From contig NZ_FNVB01000003.1 in NCBI RefSeq assembly GCF_900108315.1, forward strand, positions 469,404-533,403: a stretch of DNA of 64,000 bases, written 5' to 3'. Under the pieces are notes generated by a model, which was not told the origin of the DNA, did no database searches, and saw only the letters and a program-made list of their open reading frames with translations. The translations under genes and the position numbers were made by a program. This stretch comes from Saccharopolyspora kobensis (GTDB lineage: Bacteria; Actinomycetota; Actinomycetes; Mycobacteriales; Pseudonocardiaceae). This document shows, piece by piece, positions 26,940 to 36,000 of this stretch (its first letter is position 1; each line of letters opens with the position of its first letter).

Positions 26940-27521
26940 CGCGCCCGGCTCGGCACCACCTCCGGCCACCGCTCAGGCGGCCACGAAACCACCGTGGCCG
27001 CAACACTTTTCCAGCTGACTCGCGCTCGGCGCAGATTACATGCGCCGAGCGCCGCCGGACAGCGGCCACACGTGTGTGAGCCAGCGCGCGCCCGACCGCC
27101 GACGCCCTGCGCTGACCAGGTGCTCGCCCGGCAGCGAGCACCCGGGGAGGACCGGCGCCCGCGGCCGGGCGTTGATTTCTCCTGCCCAGGAGTGCGAAAC
27201 GCACGCCGAGAGGCGCGAAATTAATCTGTTCGGCGCAGTCGGCTGCTGGTAGCGTCGAGATCGTTCTGCGAGGATTCCGGCGGCCATACCGGGCTTTTCG
27301 CAGTCGGAACAGAACGATCACTGGGGCGCCCGAAGCATTCCGCGGTCCTGCGCCGCGCTGTTCGCGCGGTCGTTTCGCGGCGAGCAGCCGCTGGACAGGA
27401 CCTTCGAGGAGGCGTCCCGCCCATACGGGACGAACGTGACGCCCGGCAAACACCCGGAATCCGGGACTGCTTGCCACCCGCTCAGTTCTTGACCGCAGCA
27501 GGCGCACAGAAACGGCATGCC
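26940..27521. other. Intergenic region between TetR and aminomutase genes
   Basis: About 580 bases. A hairpin with 9-bp arms (GCGGCCACG, 26977-27001, seven-base loop) could terminate the TetR transcript. An AT-rich patch around 27200-27240 could hold the promoter of the plus-strand aminomutase operon. No coding frame looks real. Confidence 0.45.
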
Positions 27522-28601
27522 ATGGCTGGTTTTCTCGAGACCATCACCAAGACCCAGAAGCCCAAGGTCCACAAGTACACACAGGAGCTCCTGGAGCGGG
27601 CAAAGGACCAGCACGGCGAGGAGTCCGGCGCCTACCGCGGCATCTACAACCAGTACTTCCGGATGCCGTCCACGGGATTGAGCGTCGGCAACAGCACTCG
27701 CCACTTCGAAGCGGTCGTCTCCGGTGACGCGCCGCAGGGGTTCGAGCGGATGTACCGCCGCGTCGTGGTCATCGACATGCTCTCCGCCTGCGCCAGCGAG
27801 TGCGTCTTCTGCGTCCGCGGTCTCTACGACCGGCACACCCTGGGCACCGACCAGATCAACGCCATCGCGGACTACCTGAAGTCCGACGAGGACCTCGCCG
27901 AGATCCTCGTGACGGGCGGCGATCCGCTGATCTCCCCGCGCAAGCTGCGGGAACTGCTGGCCGCCGTCGCCTCCCGCGCGGACAACATCTCGACCGTCCG
28001 GATGGGAACGCGCCTGCCGGTGCAGAACCCGCACGCCTTCGGCCCGGACGTGTACGAGATCTTCGCGGAGTACGCCGACCGCTTCCACTTCGAGATCTCC
28101 GTGCAGATCAACCACCCCTTCGAGTTGCAGCCCGAAGCCGTCGAGGTGTTCCAGCGCCTGCAGCGCCTCGGAGCCCGCCTCCACAGCCAGAACGTGCTCC
28201 TCAAGGGCGTCAACGACTCGATCGAAACGCTCATCGAGCTCTACGACCGGCAGCGGACGCTGCGGTTCATCCCGCACTACCTCTTCCACGCGGTCCCGAT
28301 GGTGGGCACCGACGAGTTCCGCACCACTGTCCAGCGGGGCCTGGACCTGGTCTCCCAGCTCTCCAACGGTGGATTCCTCAGCGGTATGGCGAAACCGATG
28401 TACACGGTCATGACCGACATCGGGAAGGTCACGCTCTACCAGGGCAGCATCCTCGGGAAGGAGGACCGGCTGCTGACGATCCGGACCTCGTACCGGCTCG
28501 AGGACCGGGTCCGCTGGAACCCCTCGTACCAGCTGCCCGCCAGCGCGACGCCCAATTCCGCCGGAACGCTCGATGTCACCTACATCGACGGCGAAGACTG
28601 A
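27522..28601 (+). CDS. KamA-like radical SAM aminomutase, non-lysine substrate likely
   Basis: A 359-residue radical SAM/PLP enzyme of the lysine 2,3-aminomutase family. CASECVFC supplies the three Fe-S cysteines (CX3CX2C), TGGDPL and RMGTRLP match SAM and PLP contacts, and KGVND and FRT near the C-terminus are conserved. The PLP lysine region is TDIGKVTLYQG instead of the glycine-rich GGGGK. By-eye alignment with lysine 2,3-aminomutase puts Val and Thr at the two aspartates that hold the lysine side-chain amine, so a neutral alpha-amino acid is more likely. It would yield a beta-amino acid for the ligase three genes downstream. ATG at 27522 has only a weak ribosome site, so the start is uncertain. 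Confidence 0.82.
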   Translation: MAGFLETITKTQKPKVHKYTQELLERAKDQHGEESGAYRGIYNQYFRMPSTGLSVGNSTRHFEAVVSGDAPQGFERMYRRVVVIDMLSACASECVFCVRGLYDRHTLGTDQINAIADYLKSDEDLAEILVTGGDPLISPRKLRELLAAVASRADNISTVRMGTRLPVQNPHAFGPDVYEIFAEYADRFHFEISVQINHPFELQPEAVEVFQRLQRLGARLHSQNVLLKGVNDSIETLIELYDRQRTLRFIPHYLFHAVPMVGTDEFRTTVQRGLDLVSQLSNGGFLSGMAKPMYTVMTDIGKVTLYQGSILGKEDRLLTIRTSYRLEDRVRWNPSYQLPASATPNSAGTLDVTYIDGED

Positions 28602-28636
28602 TCGGCAATCCACGGAGAAGCGAAGAAGGAGCACCA

Positions 28637-29704
28637 GTGCGTTGGAATGACCTCTACATCGGCGCCACGGCGATGTCCTTGGGGCGCGAGGAGTCCACGG
28701 CGGAGGCCGTGGCCGACGGGCGCTACCCGGCCAAGGAGAACGAGGCGGCCGGTTTCCTGTCCGTGTGCGTGGATCCCGAGGGCCCGACCATGGACCTGGC
28801 GGTCCGCGCCGCCGAGACGGCTCTGGCGCGAGCCGGTGGGAAGGCCGGCCAGGTCGACCTGGTGCTCCACTCCAGCATCTTCTACCAGGGCATCGACGAC
28901 TTCTCCCCGGCCGCCTACATCCAGGGGCGCACGGTGGGCGGCTCGGGGATCGCCATCGAGGTGGCACAGGCGTCCAACGGCGGGATGGCCGCGCTCGAGC
29001 TCGCCGCGAGCTACCTGACGGCCCAGCCGCAGACGTCCTCGGTACTCATCACCACCGCGGACCGGTTCGTGCCGCCGGGCTACGACCGGTACAACACGGT
29101 CGGCGGCATGCTGTTCGGCGACGGCGGCACCGCGGCGGTGCTCTGCCGCGGTTCCGGCGTCGCCCGGCTGCTGTCCAGCGCCACGACCGGCGACACCACC
29201 TACGGCGACGTCCAGCTCGCCGGCGAGCCCTGGAGCGACGTCGCCGGTGGGAACGGGTGGCCGCTCAACGTCCAGTCCAGGGTGCACAGCTACGCGGCCG
29301 AGCACGGCGCCGAGATCTTCGTCGACATGGTGCAGGCCGCCGCGCGCAGCGAGCTGGAGACCATGGAGCGCGCGCTCGCCGACGCCGAGCTCGAAGCCGG
29401 CGACATCGACTGGTGGGTGTTCCCGCACAACGGGTTGTCGCTGACCGACTGGGACGGCCGCAAGGCGTTCGGCGTGGACGTCTCCCGCACCACGTGGGAC
29501 TGGGGCCGCCGCTGCGGTCACCTCGGTGCGGGCGACCAGTTCGCCGGGTTGACCCACCTGCTGGAGTCCAAGAAGGTCAAGCCGGGCGACCGCGTGCTCG
29601 TCTACGGCTCGGGCACCGGTTTCATGTACTGCGCGGCCGTGCTGGAGATCGTCGCGGAGCTCCCCGACGCGACGCCGCAGCACGAGGAAGGTGCGTCCAG
29701 GTGA
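28637..29704 (+). CDS. KASIII-like acyltransferase with Ser in place of active-site Cys
   Basis: A 355-residue thiolase-fold protein of the FabH/CerJ/DpsC group. The nucleophile position reads VAQASNGG, so Ser113 replaces the catalytic Cys. The His is kept in VFPHNG. The third position lies in CGHLGAGDQ, where FabH has HGN; by eye this is His or Asp, as in KASIII-like acyltransferases. Such enzymes move acyl groups to ACPs or small molecules rather than condensing (DpsC uses Ser-His-Asp). The GTG start at 28637 follows GAAGAAGGAG. It is 35 bases from the aminomutase and overlaps the ACP start as GTGA, so it probably handles the unit carried by that ACP. Confidence 0.82.
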   Translation: MRWNDLYIGATAMSLGREESTAEAVADGRYPAKENEAAGFLSVCVDPEGPTMDLAVRAAETALARAGGKAGQVDLVLHSSIFYQGIDDFSPAAYIQGRTVGGSGIAIEVAQASNGGMAALELAASYLTAQPQTSSVLITTADRFVPPGYDRYNTVGGMLFGDGGTAAVLCRGSGVARLLSSATTGDTTYGDVQLAGEPWSDVAGGNGWPLNVQSRVHSYAAEHGAEIFVDMVQAAARSELETMERALADAELEAGDIDWWVFPHNGLSLTDWDGRKAFGVDVSRTTWDWGRRCGHLGAGDQFAGLTHLLESKKVKPGDRVLVYGSGTGFMYCAAVLEIVAELPDATPQHEEGASR

Positions 29705-29985
29705 TCAGCCGAGCCGAGTTCATCCGCATCGTCCGGGAGGAGCTCCGGCTGCCGCTGGCCGATCCCGATCTGGAGCACGCCTTCGACCAGGAGGTGAACT
29801 GGCGGTCCATCCACCGGGTGCGCCTGTTCGCGGCCGTCGAGCAGCTCACCGGTGTCCGGGCCTCGGTGGACAGGTTGTTCGAGGAGCAGACGGCGAGCGG
29901 CATCTACGCGGTGTTCGCCGAGGCTTGCAGCGACGACCGGGCCGAGCGCACCGCCGCCGGGAGCGGCGAGAAGAGGGAGGCGTAA
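29701..29985 (+). CDS. Small acyl carrier protein with atypical Ser motif
   Basis: A 94-residue protein with ACP-like helices and size. The expected DSL motif is replaced by VNWRSIHRVRL, with candidate phosphopantetheine site Ser36. The start is a GTG overlapping the previous stop, and a ligase begins three bases after its own stop. Free ACPs beside beta-amino-acid ligases (VinL-type in macrolactam clusters) are loaded by the ligase; the same role is inferred here. Whether a phosphopantetheinyl transferase accepts the WRSI site is an open question. Confidence 0.68.
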   Translation: MISRAEFIRIVREELRLPLADPDLEHAFDQEVNWRSIHRVRLFAAVEQLTGVRASVDRLFEEQTASGIYAVFAEACSDDRAERTAAGSGEKREA

Positions 29986-29988
29986 CAC

Positions 29989-31581
29989 GTGTCCGTGGTC
30001 CCCGGCATGTACGAGTGGTTCCGCACATCGGCCCGCGCTCATCCCGAGCACATCGCGCTGAGCGCGGGTGGGACCGACTTCACCTACTCCTCGCTGGACG
30101 CGGCCGCGGCTCGCGTGGGGGCTGCCATCGTCGAGCTGGTGGGCAGCGGTTCCGGGCAGCGGCCGCGCCGGGTCGGTGTCCTCGGCCACCGGGCGGCGGC
30201 GGCCAGCTACATCGCCTACCTGGCCGGTCTGCGCTTGGGCGACACGGTGATCTCCCTCAACACCGAGTTCCCGATCCCGCGCAGCGCCGAGATCACGCGG
30301 ATGGCCGAGCTGGACGTGCTGGTGCACAACGAGTCTCAGCGGGAGCTCGCCGCGCAACTACGCGACGAGACCGGAGTGGCGCTGCTGCCGATCGCCGACG
30401 ACGGCTCGGACTTCACCGGTGACGGCCCGGCCGCACCGGTGGGAGCACCGGCACCCGACGACCTGGCGTACATCATCTTCACGTCCGGGTCGACGGGCAG
30501 CCCCAAGGGCGTTCCGATCAAGCACCGCAACATCGCCGCCTGGATGCCGCACTTCGTCGGGCTCTTCACCGACGGTCCCGGTGCGCGGGTCTCGCAGACC
30601 GCGGACCTGTCGTGGGATCTCTCGGTGATCAACGTCTGGCTGGCGTGGGGCTCCGGGGGCGCGGTCGTCGCGCCGTCCAAGACCGCCCTGCTCGCTCCGA
30701 CCAAGCACATCGCCGACGACCGGATCACGCACTGGATCTCGACGCCGTCCTCGGTCACCATGGCCCGCTGGCTGGGCGACCTGGTGCCGGACGCGATGCC
30801 GACGCTGCGCTGGAGCCTGTTCGGCGGGGAGGCGCTGACTCCCGAGCACGTGCAGGCCTGGACGGAAGCGGCTCCGGCCACCGCGGTGGCCAACGTGTAC
30901 GGCCCGAGCGAGACGACCGTGACCTGCCTGGCCTACGTCCTGCCCGCCGATCCCGGCGACTGGCCCACCACGTCGAACGGGACGTTCCCGGTCGGGCAGA
31001 CCCACCCCGCCATCGAGCACGTGGTCGTCGACGAGGAGGGCAAGCCCGCGCAGGCGGGCGAACTGCTGGTCCGCGGCCCGCAGCGGTTCGACGGTTACCT
31101 GGACCCGGCGCACAACCGCCGGCGGTTCGCGCTGCTGAACGACAACGGCTTCGCCGAGTTCCACAAAGGACCCGGCGAACCCGGCGCGGAGTACTGGTAC
31201 CGGACCGGCGACCGGATCGGCCTGGAGGCGGGTTCGGCGATCTACCTCGGACGTGCCGACAACCAGGTCAAGGTGCACGGCTACCGCGTCGAACCGGGCG
31301 ACATCGAGGCGGCCATGCGCACGCACGCGGACCTGGACGAGGCCGTCGTGGTGCCCTGCCCGGCCGACGACGGCATCGTGGAGCTGGCGGGCTTCTACAC
31401 CGGTGAACCGGTCGGCGACCAGGACCTGCGGGACTTCCTGGGCGACCGCCTGCCCACCTACATGACGCCCCGGTTCCTGGTCCGGCTGGAGCAGTTCCCG
31501 CTGAACCTCAACGGCAAGGTCGACCGCAAGACGCTCACCGCCCAGGCCGCCTCGCTGGTCCACGCCAACTCCCCCGGCTGA
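29989..31581 (+). CDS. Free-standing adenylating ligase (amino-acid:ACP ligase type)
   Basis: A 530-residue A-domain protein without a fused carrier. A3 is FTSGSTGSPKG, A4 SWDLSVINVW, A5 NVYGPSETT, A7 YRTGD, A8 GRADNQVKVHGYRVEPGDIE, A10 NLNGKVDRK. It resembles stand-alone ligases that load amino acids on discrete ACPs (VinN, IdnL1 and related enzymes for beta-amino acids). The adjacent aminomutase and ACP suggest it activates the new beta-amino acid. GTG at 29989 follows AGAGGGAGG. The substrate code cannot be read confidently. It is the last gene of a four-gene plus-strand operon ended by a strong hairpin. Confidence 0.82.
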   Translation: MSVVPGMYEWFRTSARAHPEHIALSAGGTDFTYSSLDAAAARVGAAIVELVGSGSGQRPRRVGVLGHRAAAASYIAYLAGLRLGDTVISLNTEFPIPRSAEITRMAELDVLVHNESQRELAAQLRDETGVALLPIADDGSDFTGDGPAAPVGAPAPDDLAYIIFTSGSTGSPKGVPIKHRNIAAWMPHFVGLFTDGPGARVSQTADLSWDLSVINVWLAWGSGGAVVAPSKTALLAPTKHIADDRITHWISTPSSVTMARWLGDLVPDAMPTLRWSLFGGEALTPEHVQAWTEAAPATAVANVYGPSETTVTCLAYVLPADPGDWPTTSNGTFPVGQTHPAIEHVVVDEEGKPAQAGELLVRGPQRFDGYLDPAHNRRRFALLNDNGFAEFHKGPGEPGAEYWYRTGDRIGLEAGSAIYLGRADNQVKVHGYRVEPGDIEAAMRTHADLDEAVVVPCPADDGIVELAGFYTGEPVGDQDLRDFLGDRLPTYMTPRFLVRLEQFPLNLNGKVDRKTLTAQAASLVHANSPG

Positions 31582-31618
31582 CCGGCGAACCGAAGGTGGG
31601 CGCGCCCCGCCCACCCCC

Positions 31619-31662
31619 GAGGATCGCGAGCCCGCGCCCGCCGCGGCTCGCGATCCTCTTTT
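31619..31662 (+). terminator. Rho-independent terminator of the aminomutase-ligase operon
   Basis: A 14-bp perfect stem (GAGGATCGCGAGCC with its complement at 31645-31658) followed by TTTT, 38 bases past the ligase stop. It is one of the few hairpins here with a T run. Confidence 0.85.
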
Positions 31663-31867
31663 CGCGCCGCCGAACAGCCGCCCGAGCCGTGCCCCAGCAC
31701 AGCGGTGCCGGACTCCCGCGTTGGCATCGGTGCCCTTCCCCACCATCGGGAACGCCGCACAGCCGATCTGGAGCGGAGTCACTGGCGACCACCCACTGCC
31801 CGGTATCGGCCCCGCACCCCGGCTCTCACGTGGACGCCCCGAATCGCCGTTCCACGGACGCACCGGA

Positions 31868-31916
31868 GAAGCCGAGAACCCAGTTGTCCCGTGGGAACAA
31901 CTGGGTTCTCGGCTTC
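31868..31916. terminator. Convergent bidirectional terminator
   Basis: A 20-bp perfect stem (31868-31887 with 31897-31916) and a nine-base loop lies between the plus-strand ligase operon and the minus-strand thioester reductase stop. It is less GC-rich than most hairpins here and is symmetric, so it should stop transcription in both directions. Confidence 0.85.
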
Positions 31917-31939
31917 GTCGCGTTGCCGGTCGGTGCGCC

Positions 31940-33067
31940 TCAGATGCGCACCGCGGTGCGCGTTTCCGACGGAGCCGCCAGCTTGCCGTCAGCCTCCAGC
32001 GAGCCGACGACGCGATCGAAGAGCGCGTCGTCGAGAGGTGGCGCGCTGACGCCGGCGGCGGTGAGCGCGGCCCACGTGGCGTCCGCGCGGATCCGCGGAG
32101 TCCGCCGCCCGACGGCGAACATGTAGCGGGACACCTCGCTCATCATGGCCAGGGTCAGGTTCCCGGAGTCCAGGGAGTGCTCCTGGACCATCTCCCACCA
32201 CTCCTCGCGCGGGATCGCTTCCAGCCGGTGGCCGCGGCGGCCCAGTGCGTCGATCGCGCGCATGAGCGGCAGCGGCTCGCGGCGCACGAGGTGGTAGCTC
32301 GCGCCCAGCGCAGCCGGGCGGGACGCCAGTTCGACGATGCACCGGGCGACCGTGTCGACGGTGTCCGCGGGAGTCTCCCCGGCGCCGTCGGGAACCGAGC
32401 CGAGCTCCAAGCAGGCTTGCAGCGCGGGCACCAGCAGGTCGGAGTCGGACGTGCGTCCCGTTCGCGAATCACCGGTGATGAGACCGGGACGGTGGACCGT
32501 GAGCCGGAGCTCGCCGCGTTCCGCGGCGGCCCGCAGCTCCCGCTCGGCCACCACCTTGGTCGTGGGGTAGCCCAGCTCCCCCGCGCTGTCCTCGGTGGGG
32601 ACGAACGTCTCGTCCACGAACTCGACACCCCGGTTTCCCAGGTTGATGAACACGCCCAGCGTCGACACGAAGTGGAAGTCGCAGGGCCTGCCCGTCAGCT
32701 CGGTGCTCCGCGCGGCCAGGCTCGCCAGCACGCGGGTGCCACCGACGTTCGTGGGCGCGAGGAGGTCGTAGGGCGCCTGGAGGTTGACGGTGGCGGCGCA
32801 GTGGAACACCGCTCCGATCGTTTCGGCCAGCGCGTCCCAGGCCCGGTCGCCGAGGCCGAGTTCGGGACTGCGCACGTCCCCGGCCACGGCGACCACCCGT
32901 TCGGAGGCCGCGTACGGGAGCCCGCTCAGCCGCGCGACGGCCGCCGCCTCGTCCTCGGCGCGGACCAGGCAGTAGATCGTCGCGGACGTCCGCCGCAGGA
33001 GTTCGTCGCAGAGCCTGCTGCCGAGGGAACCGGTCACCCCGGTCAGCAGCACGGACCGGAGGCTCAT
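31940..33067 (-). CDS. Thioester reductase (Lys2/CAR R-domain type), intact
   Basis: A 375-residue extended SDR of the thioester-reductase family. The NADPH loop is TGVTGSLG (about 9-16), HCAATVN follows, and the catalytic pair is in GYPTTK (Y-x3-K). These enzymes reduce a carrier-bound thioester to an aldehyde, or further to an alcohol. ATG at 33067 overlaps the PKS stop as ATGA, so reductase and PKS are co-translated and it most likely releases the PKS chain. A degenerate copy of the same fold forms the N-terminus of the protein at 39825. Confidence 0.88.
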   Translation of the reverse strand: MSLRSVLLTGVTGSLGSRLCDELLRRTSATIYCLVRAEDEAAAVARLSGLPYAASERVVAVAGDVRSPELGLGDRAWDALAETIGAVFHCAATVNLQAPYDLLAPTNVGGTRVLASLAARSTELTGRPCDFHFVSTLGVFINLGNRGVEFVDETFVPTEDSAGELGYPTTKVVAERELRAAAERGELRLTVHRPGLITGDSRTGRTSDSDLLVPALQACLELGSVPDGAGETPADTVDTVARCIVELASRPAALGASYHLVRREPLPLMRAIDALGRRGHRLEAIPREEWWEMVQEHSLDSGNLTLAMMSEVSRYMFAVGRRTPRIRADATWAALTAAGVSAPPLDDALFDRVVGSLEADGKLAAPSETRTAVRI

Positions 33068-36000
33068 GACGTGCTCTCCCCCGCCTTGGTCAACTCGGCG
33101 ATCAGAGAGCGGACGCTGCCCGCCTCCAACAACCGGGCCACCGTCACATCGATACCCCGATCACGCCGCAACCGCGTCCGCAAATCAGCCAGCATCAACG
33201 AATCCATGCCCAACTGATTCATCCGACGACCCTGATCAACCCGATCAACACCAACACCCAGAATCCGCGCCAACTGCCCCACCACGTACTCAGCCAAATC
33301 CCCGCCCCCAGAAGACTTCCCGTTGGACGAGGCCACCTCCTCGGCCACAACGCGCTCGGGCACCACGGCACGCTCCACCGGCGCAACAGGCGCCACCACC
33401 TCGACCGGACGCGCCGAGCTCCGCCCGTTCAGCGAAGCATCACCACGCCCCGCCACCTTCGACGAGCTCGACCCGTTCAGCGTCGGGGCGGCCGGGGGCC
33501 GTGGCGGCTGCACCGGCTGCCGGGTTCCGTTCAGCAGCGCTCGCAGCAGCGGCCGGGAGGCATCGGCCGGGTACGCGGCGGCATAGGCCTCCCAGTCGGC
33601 CGGAGTGCAGATCACCTGGCCTTGGTCGTGCGCGAGGAGCAGCCCGAACAGCGCTGCCGCGTCCGCAGGCCGGATGGCTCCCATCCCGGTCGGCCGCACG
33701 TCGTGCCCGCCTCGGGCGGACAACCGCGCCGCGAGGCCCGTCTCGGACCAGTAGCCCCAGTCGACGACGGTGGCCGGCAGCCCGCGGGCGTTGCGGTAGG
33801 AGGCGAGGGAGTCGAGGAAGGTGTTCCCGGCCGCGTACGCCGACAGGTGATAGCCCGCGGTGAGGGAGCTGAAGGGCGAAACACCCGACGAGAACAGGAC
33901 GAAGAAGTCCAGCGGGCGGTCGGCGAACAGCTTGTGCAGGGACCAGGCACCGGCGACCTTCGGTCGCAGGGTGGCGCTGCGCTCGCTCTCGCTCTGATCC
34001 GCCAGCGGGCCCGGCTCCAGCACGCCCGCGGCGTGCACGACACCGACCACGGGCGGGTGACCGGCCCGTTCGCCGTCCCGCAGCAACGCGGCCATGGCGT
34101 CCTCGTCGGAGACGTCGACCGCCGCGTACCGGACGCCGGGCAGCTCCAGCAGGCCCCGGTCCGCGGGGTTGGTGCTCCGACCGGTGATCAGCAGGTGGCG
34201 CGCACCCCGCTCGTGCAGCCAGCGGGCGAACAGCGCGCCGATGCCGGACATCCCTCCGGTGATGAGGTACGTCCCGTCCGCGCGGACGGCGGGCTCGGAC
34301 GGCGCCGCCGACGGGGCCGACCGCTCCGCTCGGGGGAAGGACAGCGCGAGCTTGCCGATGTGGCGGCCGCCCGACATGACGCCGAAGGCGTCGGCGGCGC
34401 GCTCGGCGGGGAACACCCGGTGCGTGGGAGGTGCGAGCTCACCGGTCTCCAGCAACCGCCCCACTTCGCGGAGGGCGTCACCGAGGACTTGCGCGGAGTG
34501 CACGTGGAGATCGGCCAGGTCGACGGTCGAGTACGAGCGGTTCTGGGTGAACAGGCTCATCGGCAGCGCCTGCCCGGAGCCGGCGCCCTTGCCGACCAGG
34601 TCGACGTAGCGGCCGAGGGGTTTGAGGAGCCGGAAGCCCGCCTCGACGTGTTCGTCCACATTGGTGCCGAGCACGATGTCCACCCCGTCGGCGAACTCGT
34701 CCTCGTAGGCCAGGCTCCGCGAATCGGCGGTCTTGGCGGCGCCCAGCTTGAGCAGCAGGTCCCGCTTGGCCGGTGTCCCCGCGGTGGCGTAGACGGTCGC
34801 GCCCCGCCACCGGGCGATGTCGAGGGCCGCCTGGCCCACCCCACCGGTGCCGGAGTGGACGAGCACGGTCTCACCGGGCTGGAGCCGTCCGATCTCGATG
34901 AGGGCGAGGTAGGCGGTGACGTGGGCAGCCGGGATCACCGCCGCTTCTGCCGCGGTGAGCGGAGCAGGCCGCCGGGCCACCAACCGCGCGTCGGTGACGA
35001 CGTGGGAGCGCATTCCGGGGTGCGCGATGGCCATCACCGGCTCGCCCACGGCGAACTCGGTCACGCCCGGCCCGACGCGGGCGACGGTGCCCGCGCACTC
35101 CGCCCCGAGCACGGGCGCCTTGCCGTTGGGGAGGCTGATGGTGCCCGTGGCGATGAGGACGTCCTTGAAGTTCAGCCCGGAGTGCGAGACCTCGATCTCC
35201 ACCTGCCCGGGCCCGGGAGCGACGCGGCGGAAGGGTTCGAGGGCCAGGCTCTCGGCCCGCACCTCCACCCCGTCCGCCGGTCGCTGGGTCCGGTTCCCGC
35301 CGCGCACCGGCGGTGCCAGGACGAGCCGCGCCACGAGCACCCGGTCACCGCGCAGTGCGAGCTGGTTCTCGGTGCCCGCGCCGAGCAGTGCCGAGCTCAG
35401 CGCGGCCGCCTCGCCGGGCTGCGCCGCGGCGGGCAGGTCGATGAGGACCGGATCCAGCTCCGGGTGCTCGACGCCGAGCACCTTGCCGAAGCCCCACAGC
35501 GCGGCCTGCCAGGGCGCGGTGCTCGGGTCCTCCGGCGAGGTCCGCTGCGCGCCGCGGGTGACCAGGAACAGGCGCGGGGCCTGCCCCTGCCCGAACGTGC
35601 CCAGCACGCGGGCGAGCGCGGTGGCGCCCGAGCACAGGTCCTCGGCCGCCCGCTGGACCACCTCGGAGGCGGCGTCCGGGTCGATCTGGACGTCCAGCGG
35701 CGTCAGGTCGATCACCCCGCACAGCGCGCCTCGGCGGGAGGCGTCCTTGATGGCGAGTTCGAGGTCCTCATCGGAGCCGAGGGCGATGCGGTAGCGGTCG
35801 GCGCCCTCGACGGCGAACCCGCGCCCGGGCCGCACCGTGACGACGGTGTTCCCGCCCATCTCGAGCTGCTCGCGCAGCGCCGAGTCGAGGTCGGTTCCGC
35901 TGTGCAGGACGAGCCAGCGCCCGGTGGCGCGCTCGGCGTCCTCCGCCGCGATCGGGTCCCAGCGGATGCCGTGGAACCAGTCGTCGTAGTCGCTGCCCGC

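Noticed and set aside
27522-28601. Lysine 2,3-aminomutase with lysine as substrate
   Set aside because: The fold is right but the residues that bind the lysine side chain appear replaced, so the specific name was not used.
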